This document shows positions 59,104-64,000 of a stretch of 64,000 nucleotides of DNA, piece by piece. A program made the translations under genes and the position numbers. Position 1 is the first letter of the stretch. Each line of letters starts with the position of its first letter. The stretch is taken from contig JAWVFT010000132.1 of NCBI GenBank assembly GCA_033855775.1, forward strand, positions 1 to 64,000, given 5' to 3'. A model generated the notes under the pieces. That model had not been told where the DNA came from and ran no database searches. It was given only the letters and a program-made list of their open reading frames with translations. The DNA comes from DASVTR01 sp033855775 (GTDB taxonomy: Bacteria; Acidobacteriota; Blastocatellia; Pyrinomonadales; Pyrinomonadaceae).

Positions 59104-60678
59104 ATGAAGGCATCTGCGGTTGAGGGCGCAGCGGAGGCGGACGCGCGTGGCGGTGGCGTGGAGAATCATACGCGTTCGTTGACGCGCGTGCTCGACCACG
59201 CGATTGTCGTGTGGCTGTTCGGGCTGGCGTTGTTTGCGCCGCTCTCGATTGCGGCGACGCAGATTAGTTGGATGTGCGGGCTGGCCTTGTGGGCTGTGCG
59301 GTGGCTCGTGCGCCGCGAGGCGCGACTTTCGCGCACGCCGCTTGACTACGCCCTGCTCGGATTCTTCATACTGACGTTTATCTCCGCTCTCTTCTCTTAC
59401 GACCAAACGGTGTCGCTCGGAAAGCTGCGCGGCGCGAGCCTCTTCACTATCGCTTATCTGGTCGCCATGAACGTGCGTTCGCGGCGTGTGCTGCGGCTGC
59501 TCATGCTTGTGCTCATCGCGTCGTGCATGCTGACGGTCGTCTACACGTTTGGCGAGCGCGTGTGGGGGCGCGGGCTGAAGATTGAGGGCGTCAGCAGCGA
59601 AAGCCCTCTGGCGGCGGCGATGTTTAGAAGCAGTGATGACACGTTGACTCTGACTCCGATTCGCAGCGGCGACATCGTGCTCGAAGTTGACGGGCGAAAG
59701 GTGCGCGGGCCGGAAGAGTTGGCGGCGGCTTTGGCGGGCGACGGCGCGGTTGATGCTGCGGCTGCGCGCGTCAGGATTTACAGGGTCGAATGGATGCCCT
59801 TGTTGGAGGTTCCGCGCGGGCGTCTGCTGGATGGACAAACGCCGCTTGAGCGTCTGGGGATAGAGAGTTGGTCGCGCGGGCGCGACTGGCGCGCGGCGGG
59901 TTTCTACGGCCACTACGTGACCTATGCAGAGGTCTTGCAGTTAATCGCGTCGCTCGCCTTCGGCCTCTTCATCGCGCTGCGAAACAAGCGCGGATGGACG
60001 GGAGCGTTGCTGTTGATGGCTCTGGCGGGGCTGAGCCTTGCGTTGTTGATGACGGTGACGCGCGCCGCCTGGCTCAGCTTTCTGCTCTCCGCATTCCTCA
60101 TCGTTCTGGCAGGCACGAGCCGCCGCACGGCACTTCTCATAGCGGCCTGCGTGCTGCCGCTCGTCCTCGGCGGCTACTTCATTTTGAAGCAGCAACGCAA
60201 GGTCGGCTTTTACGACCAGAGCGACCAGTCCGTGACGTGGCGGCAGACGGTCTGGCGCGAGGGCGTCGAGTTGCTCGTGAGCCGTCCGCGTCATCTGCTC
60301 GCAGGCGTCGGGATGGATTCGATTAAGCGACACTGGCGCGAGTGGGGATTGTTCGACGGCGGGCGGATTCCAATGGGCCACTTGCACTCGACGCCCTTGC
60401 AACTCGCCGTCGAAAGAGGCGTCCCCGTGCTCATCGTCTGGCTGCTGCTCGTCTGTCTCTACGCGCGGATGCTGTGGCGATTGACACGCGCGACGGCCCC
60501 GGACGATTGGACAGGGCGCGGGCTGGCCCTGGGCGCGCTCGGCGGGCTAATCGGCTTCTTCTCAAGCGGGCTGGCGCACTACAACCTGGGCGACTCCGAA
60601 GTCGCCATGGTCTTCTATCTCATCATGGGCCTCAGCATGGCGTTGGCAAGACAAAACAGACAAGAGTCCGAAGTCTGA
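59104..60678 (+). CDS. O-antigen ligase/polymerase-like protein with PDZ-like insert
   Basis: 524 aa, about eleven to twelve membrane helices, Wzy/WaaL superfamily. The Wzy_C-type segment runs from about residue 295 to 430: AGLSLALLMTVTRAAWLSFLLSAF, a periplasmic loop with WRQTVWREGVELLVSRPRHLLAGVGMDSIK and the MGHLHSTPLQLAVERG block in which the His is characteristic. Unusual is a soluble piece at residues 179-230: SDDTLTLTPIRSGDIVLEVDGRKVRGPEELAAAL, which reads like the peptide-binding core of a PDZ domain. It would lie in the periplasm. Links or polymerises the glycan made by the upstream locus. The ATG has no clear ribosome site (AAGGGCAAG only). Confidence 0.85.
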   Translation: MKASAVEGAAEADARGGGVENHTRSLTRVLDHAIVVWLFGLALFAPLSIAATQISWMCGLALWAVRWLVRREARLSRTPLDYALLGFFILTFISALFSYDQTVSLGKLRGASLFTIAYLVAMNVRSRRVLRLLMLVLIASCMLTVVYTFGERVWGRGLKIEGVSSESPLAAAMFRSSDDTLTLTPIRSGDIVLEVDGRKVRGPEELAAALAGDGAVDAAAARVRIYRVEWMPLLEVPRGRLLDGQTPLERLGIESWSRGRDWRAAGFYGHYVTYAEVLQLIASLAFGLFIALRNKRGWTGALLLMALAGLSLALLMTVTRAAWLSFLLSAFLIVLAGTSRRTALLIAACVLPLVLGGYFILKQQRKVGFYDQSDQSVTWRQTVWREGVELLVSRPRHLLAGVGMDSIKRHWREWGLFDGGRIPMGHLHSTPLQLAVERGVPVLIVWLLLVCLYARMLWRLTRATAPDDWTGRGLALGALGGLIGFFSSGLAHYNLGDSEVAMVFYLIMGLSMALARQNRQESEV

Positions 60679-60682
60679 AAGC

Positions 60683-60760
60683 GTCCAAAGTCTAAAGTCC
60701 AAAGTCCAAGGTCAGGAAGCTAAGCTCTTGACCTTGGACTTTGGACTTTAGACTTTGGAC
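60683..60760. terminator. family C perfect 32-pair hairpin between converging genes
   Basis: Left arm 60683-60714 (GTCCAAAGTCTAAAGTCC and on) and right arm 60729-60760 are perfect complements over 32 bases with a 14-base loop. They follow the ligase stop by four bases and end ten bases before the end of the S8 gene. The arms are built of 7-base GTCCAAA syllables as at 7864-8033. With TTGCTTTTAT after it on the forward strand it should end transcription both ways. Confidence 0.8.
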
Positions 60761-60770
60761 TTGCTTTTAT

Positions 60771-62840
60771 CTAGTCTGCGAGCAGCCAGCCGTCCGCGAG
60801 CAGGAAGCCGTCTGCGAGGAGCCAGCCGTCGCCGAGCATGATGCCGTCGCCGAGCAGGAAGCCATCGCCAAGCAGGAATCCGTCACCGAGGAGGAATCCG
60901 TCAGCAAGCAGGAATCCATTGCCGAGCATGATGCCGTCTGCGAGCAGGAAGCCATCGCCGAGCAGGAATCCGTCAGCAAGCAGGAAGCCGTCTGAGAGCA
61001 TGATGCCGTCGGCGAGCAACCAGCCGTTGCTCGTTTGAATGCCGTCTGCAAGGAGCCAACCGTCCGCAAGGAGCCAGCCGTCGGCAAGAAGCCAACCATC
61101 TGCGAGCAGCCAACCGCTGGCGAGAACGTGATGGCCGTCGCTCATCCTGATGCCGTTGATGAGCATCGGGTGATTCTGGTAGAAGACGCCTTCGGAGTAG
61201 GCGACGAGATTGTTGAATGGAGCCTTCTCGTTGCCGATTTTGACGAGGCTGTTCAACTGGTCGAGCAGGCTCAGTGTGATGCCTGCTCTGAAGAGATGGT
61301 CGCCGGTTGAGAGACGATTCGCGTTCGGCACGATGGCGGCTGCCATGGCGACTGCGCCGACGGCGTTGACTTCGCCCGCGCCCTGCGTGATGGCGCTCTG
61401 GCCCCTGTTGGTGAAGTGAACGGCGGTGAGGTTCTGCGCCGAGCGCATCAGAGCGGACTTGACGAGACGAGGGGTGAGAGATTTGTTGGCTTCGAGCATC
61501 AGCGCGACCGTTCCGGCGACGACCGGCGCGGCAAACGAAGTGCCTGAGAATTTGTAGTAAGCCTTGGGCATCGTGCCTGCGCCGGTGGGCTGCTGTATGT
61601 TCTGCGGAGCGAGGCCGACGAAGGTCGGGTTCGGGACTTGCGACATGGCTGCGATGATGCGCGTGCCGGGAGCAACGATGTCCGGCTTGGCATGATAGTC
61701 AAAGCGCGTCGGGCCTTTGGAGGAGTAGTCGGAGACGTAATCGTCGGAGCGTTTGACGGTCGAGCGGGCGTCGGTCGCGCCGACGGTGATGACGAGCGGG
61801 TCGTTGGCCGGACTGGTGATGCTGCCGTAGGCGAGCTTGTAGATGGGCTTGTTGTTTTCGTCGTAACCGACGACCGTCGTTGTGCGGCCATAGTTTCCGG
61901 CGCTGCACACGACGACGATGCCCGCGCGGACGGCGCGCTCGACCGCCTGACACATAGGGTCTGTTCTGTAGGATTCGTGAATCTCGCCGCCGAGGCTCAT
62001 GTTGATGACGCGTATGTCGTAGCGGTCTTTGTTGGCGATGGCCCAGTTGATGGCGTTCAGCGTGTTGCTGGTGCGGGCGATGCCGTTTTCGTCAATGACG
62101 CGCAGGTCAACGAGGTTGGCTTCCGGCGCGATGCCGATGTAGTTGTCCGCGTAGCCGCGCGAGGCTTTGCCGTTTCCTGCTGCGACGCTCGCCACGCCCG
62201 TGCCGTGACCGTAAGCATCGCCGGGGCGCGAGCTGCCTGTGAAGTCAACCGACGCGAGGACGCGCGACTTGGTGGGATTCTTGCTGAAGTCCGGGTGATT
62301 GGCGCTAATGCCGCTGTCGATGATGGCAATCGTGATGCCCTTGCCGGTGATGCCCGTGCCGGGAATCTGCGCCAGACCGCCCTGCACCTTCGAGGCTCCG
62401 GTCGCTTCGGTCGTCAGGTTCTGGGCCTTCATCGGGCGGTCGGGCGAGATGTAAGCCACGTCGCTGCGGGCCGCCAGATTGGAGAGGCCGCCGACCGGAA
62501 CGCTGGCGACGATGGTGTTCAGAGCGTCGTAGTTGCCGCTCGTCGTGCCGCCCGCGCCTGCCACAGCCACCTGCGCCGCCGCCGAACTGCCGTTGGTCTG
62601 GATGATGACACGCACCGGAGTCTGCTGGCTGTCGGAGTTGCCGCCGTTGCCGTTCGAAGAGTTGGCATCGGTTTGAGCCGCGCCGACCGCGCTTTGCAGT
62701 TCGGGCGAGAGCTTGGAGGTTTGCGTCTGTGGTGTGTCAGGGGTGACGGCGTTGCCGCGAGCGGCGATGCTTGTCAGGGGGGCAAGAGAGACTAGAACTA
62801 AGCTGATGAGTGTCAATTGAGCGATGAATCTACGAAACAT
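60771..62840 (-). CDS. S8 (subtilisin-like) serine protease with hexapeptide repeats
   Basis: 689 aa from the ATG at 62840, which has AAAGGAA upstream. Sec signal (FIAQLTLISLVLVSLAPLTSIAA), a propeptide-like stretch (VRVIIQTNGSSAAAQ and ALNTIVASVPVGGLSNLAARSDVAYISPD), then the catalytic domain with Asp in AIIDSGISANHPDF near 175, His in GHGTGVASVAAGNG near 212 and Ser in GTSFAAPVVAGTVALM near 435. After about residue 575 the sequence turns into tandem six-residue units GWLLAD, GFLLGD, GIMLGD to the very end. Secreted; the repeat could be a cell-surface or self-association part. A weak promoter lies upstream near 62920-62946. Confidence 0.93.
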   Translation of the reverse strand: MFRRFIAQLTLISLVLVSLAPLTSIAARGNAVTPDTPQTQTSKLSPELQSAVGAAQTDANSSNGNGGNSDSQQTPVRVIIQTNGSSAAAQVAVAGAGGTTSGNYDALNTIVASVPVGGLSNLAARSDVAYISPDRPMKAQNLTTEATGASKVQGGLAQIPGTGITGKGITIAIIDSGISANHPDFSKNPTKSRVLASVDFTGSSRPGDAYGHGTGVASVAAGNGKASRGYADNYIGIAPEANLVDLRVIDENGIARTSNTLNAINWAIANKDRYDIRVINMSLGGEIHESYRTDPMCQAVERAVRAGIVVVCSAGNYGRTTTVVGYDENNKPIYKLAYGSITSPANDPLVITVGATDARSTVKRSDDYVSDYSSKGPTRFDYHAKPDIVAPGTRIIAAMSQVPNPTFVGLAPQNIQQPTGAGTMPKAYYKFSGTSFAAPVVAGTVALMLEANKSLTPRLVKSALMRSAQNLTAVHFTNRGQSAITQGAGEVNAVGAVAMAAAIVPNANRLSTGDHLFRAGITLSLLDQLNSLVKIGNEKAPFNNLVAYSEGVFYQNHPMLINGIRMSDGHHVLASGWLLADGWLLADGWLLADGWLLADGIQTSNGWLLADGIMLSDGFLLADGFLLGDGFLLADGIMLGNGFLLADGFLLGDGFLLGDGFLLGDGIMLGDGWLLADGFLLADGWLLAD
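60774..61115 (-). repeat. 19-unit hexapeptide array in the S8 protease
   Basis: Nineteen consecutive units of 18 bases (6 residues) at the C-terminus, of the types GWLLAD, GFLLAD, GFLLGD, GIMLGD/GIMLSD and one GIQTSN. Two further divergent units precede it. The pattern G-aromatic/I-L/M-L-small-D is suited to a short beta-strand and turn, so a beta-roll or solenoid is plausible. No linker or anchor follows it. Confidence 0.9.
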
Positions 62841-63295
62841 TTTAGAGTTTCCTTTCTGCCTAAGTGCCTCTCCGTGGAAGCCACGCTCAAATGCGGGGGA
62901 CTGGCACAGCATCAAACAATTTTTAATTTGAAATCAAAGAAGTCAATCGTTTGTCGAACCGGCAAGGCGCGAGGAGCGCTTGCCGCCGACCGAGAGAGGT
63001 TCGGAATTCGTTTCCCCTCATCCGAACCTCTCTTCAACGATCTGCCCCTCTCTATTACAATCCCCGTGCCACCTCCCAAAGGAATCTTGCCATCCTGCCT
63101 AAGCTCAATTATTCATCACTTTACGCCCCCAAACGGAGCCTCCGCGAACAACCACACCACGACGCCAAAATTGGATAGCACGTATCCAATTTATCGGACT
63201 AAAGCCACAAAATCGGGGATTTACGAGTGAATCGAGAGAATAGCCGAAGTGATAATCAAGTATACACTGGTAACAGCGTATACAGGGTCGAGGCT
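62841..63295. other. gap between S8 protease and insertion sequence
   Basis: No supported gene. On the reverse strand TTGACT (62946-62941) and TAAAAA (62925-62920) with a 15-base spacer may be the S8 promoter, short by about two bases. GTATAC twice around 63263-63286 makes a loose inverted repeat. GC content drops clearly from about 62900 rightwards, in line with foreign DNA at the insertion sequence. Confidence 0.4.
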
Positions 63296-63378
63296 TTGCC
63301 CGAAATGCAGGGAATTTAGAAGACTTTTCGGGCAAGTAAGTTACTTTTCGGGCAAACGGCAATTCTTGCCCGAAAAGT
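63296..63378. repeat. iterated CTTTTCGGGCAA motif at the IS end
   Basis: CTTTTCGGGCAAG occurs at 63323-63335 and again 21 bases later at 63344-63355; its complement is at 63366-63377, giving a 13-pair hairpin with a ten-base loop next to the transposase stop. TTTGCCCGAAA at about 63296 is a fourth partial unit. Could be the terminal repeats of the insertion sequence, or its terminator. Confidence 0.55.
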
Positions 63379-64000
63379 CATAGCTCGTCGGCCCAGAAAG
63401 CAGGATCGATTCCGAGTTCATAGATGGATTGAATTACCACGCAAAGATTATGGCAGAGTATCTTCGCCAAAGCCTCGTTGATCTGCGCCGTCTCCGTTTT
63501 GCTTCGTAAGCTGCCACCGAGCTTCGCCTTTATCATCGAAAAAGTGGCTTCAACGTTCGAGCGTTTGTGGTAGTGCTGCATGAACCAATCCTGATTGTAC
63601 ATATAGAAGTGGAACATCCTTTTCCACACTGAACTTTGGCGTGGGTCTTTAGCATTATTGTTTGACTTGAACGGAATATAAGGCTGCGCTCCGTTGAGTA
63701 GAACAGCCTTGAAGTTGTTATCCGATAGATATGCTTTATCACCTGAAACTTCGTTCATCACGAAGTTGCGCGAAGTGGCGTCGACAAGAGGCTTGAAGTA
63801 TGGACTATCTCCCGCCGTCCCATCGGTGATTTCCGCAGCGGTAACAATATTAGTTTTGACTCCGCAGATGACATGAGCCTTAAGCCATGTCTGCTTGTCT
63901 ATGACTTGGCCCTTGCTATACTTGGCGTGCATCCACCGCTCATAGCGGCGAGTCGAAAAGCCTGAACTATCTACAGCGAAATCCTTCTCAACCGACGCTA
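63378..64000 (-). mobile_element. DDE transposase of an IS, 5' end outside the window
   Basis: The frame is open from the window edge; with ATG at 63932 it gives 184 aa, but 22 more codons upstream read on without stop (ASVEKDFAVDSSGFSTRRYER), so the gene is longer than shown. FAVDSSGF has the first catalytic Asp, VSGDKAYLSDNNF the second, and KRSNVEATFSMIKAKLGGSL the final Glu; KLHIxxG-like KAHVICGVKTNIVTAAEITDG lies between. This is the pattern of IS5/IS4-type transposases. The reading frame shows no break, so the element may be active. The codon use and GC are lower than in the neighbouring genes. Confidence 0.85.

Noticed and set aside
60741..60995. Forward open frame with EQEAVCEEPAVAEH-type repeats
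   Set aside because: It is the reverse reading of the hexapeptide array of the S8 protease, with no start signal of its own.
60774..61115. Regular 18-base spacing that could be taken for a CRISPR array
   Set aside because: There are no spacers; units are contiguous and read as in-frame hexapeptides of a protease. No cas gene is near.
61638..62795. Forward open frame of 385 codons opposite the S8 protease
   Set aside because: Its sequence is Arg/Asp/Gly/Val-rich without a fold-like pattern; it mirrors the protease codons, whose catalytic residues are all present on the other strand.
62817..63230. Forward open frame of 137 codons between protease and IS
   Set aside because: Poor composition, no ribosome site, overlaps the protease start; treated as non-coding.

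Overview
The window is a GC-rich (roughly 60 percent by eye) bacterial chromosome segment, densely coding on both strands. Its gene mix points to a soil-type Acidobacteriota, most likely class Blastocatellia (Pyrinomonadaceae-like). The evidence is several Tat or Sec exported proteins of unknown role, a regulator built as TPR repeats plus Fis-type helix-turn-helix plus C-terminal receiver, an S8 protease ending in GWLLAD/GFLLGD hexapeptides, and many TTG/GTG starts. The taxonomic call is inference; no rRNA or marker set is present. I saw no tRNA, rRNA or CRISPR array.

Layout. 1-4.3 kb: a Tat-exported DUF6916-like protein, a reverse-strand GNAT/DUF6916-like/GNAT group, a metallophosphoesterase and a Spy/CpxP-like protein. 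4.5-21.5 kb: mostly housekeeping genes, including dxs, tlyA, nadK, queF, an SLC1-type symporter, a rhomboid protease, two four-helix-bundle stress proteins, an MFS carrier, a family A DNA polymerase without a 5' nuclease, an APC permease and a lipoprotein. 21.9-55.0 kb: a long surface-polysaccharide locus. It holds a nucleotide-sugar dehydrogenase and UDP-GlcNAc 2-epimerase pair, a heparinase II/III-like protein, three asparagine-synthetase paralogues, a Wzx-like flippase, at least five glycosyltransferases, five SAM methyltransferases, a sugar-nucleotide epimerase, a GT39-like mannosyl/arabinosyltransferase, a DUF354 protein and a WbaP-like initiating sugar-phosphate transferase. An O-antigen ligase/polymerase-like protein at 59.1-60.7 kb probably belongs to the same pathway. 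The genes together can make activated amino sugars, start a lipid-linked glycan, extend, amidate and methylate it, flip it and polymerise or ligate it.

55.2-62.9 kb: a TPR-Fis-receiver regulator transcribed away from a gene for a very small secreted peptide, then an M20 peptidase, the ligase and the S8 protease. 63.3-64.0 kb: the 3' part of a DDE transposase that runs off the window.

The most unusual structure is between the genes. At least four families of intergenic inverted repeat share one design: each arm is made of 6-9 base syllables repeated with small changes, the two arms face each other, and the element fills the space from one gene's stop codon to the next gene's start. In two places the element supplies the stop codon, and in two places (flippase start, QueF end) it codes for protein. 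These elements and the regulator/peptide pair are my best candidates for undescribed biology.
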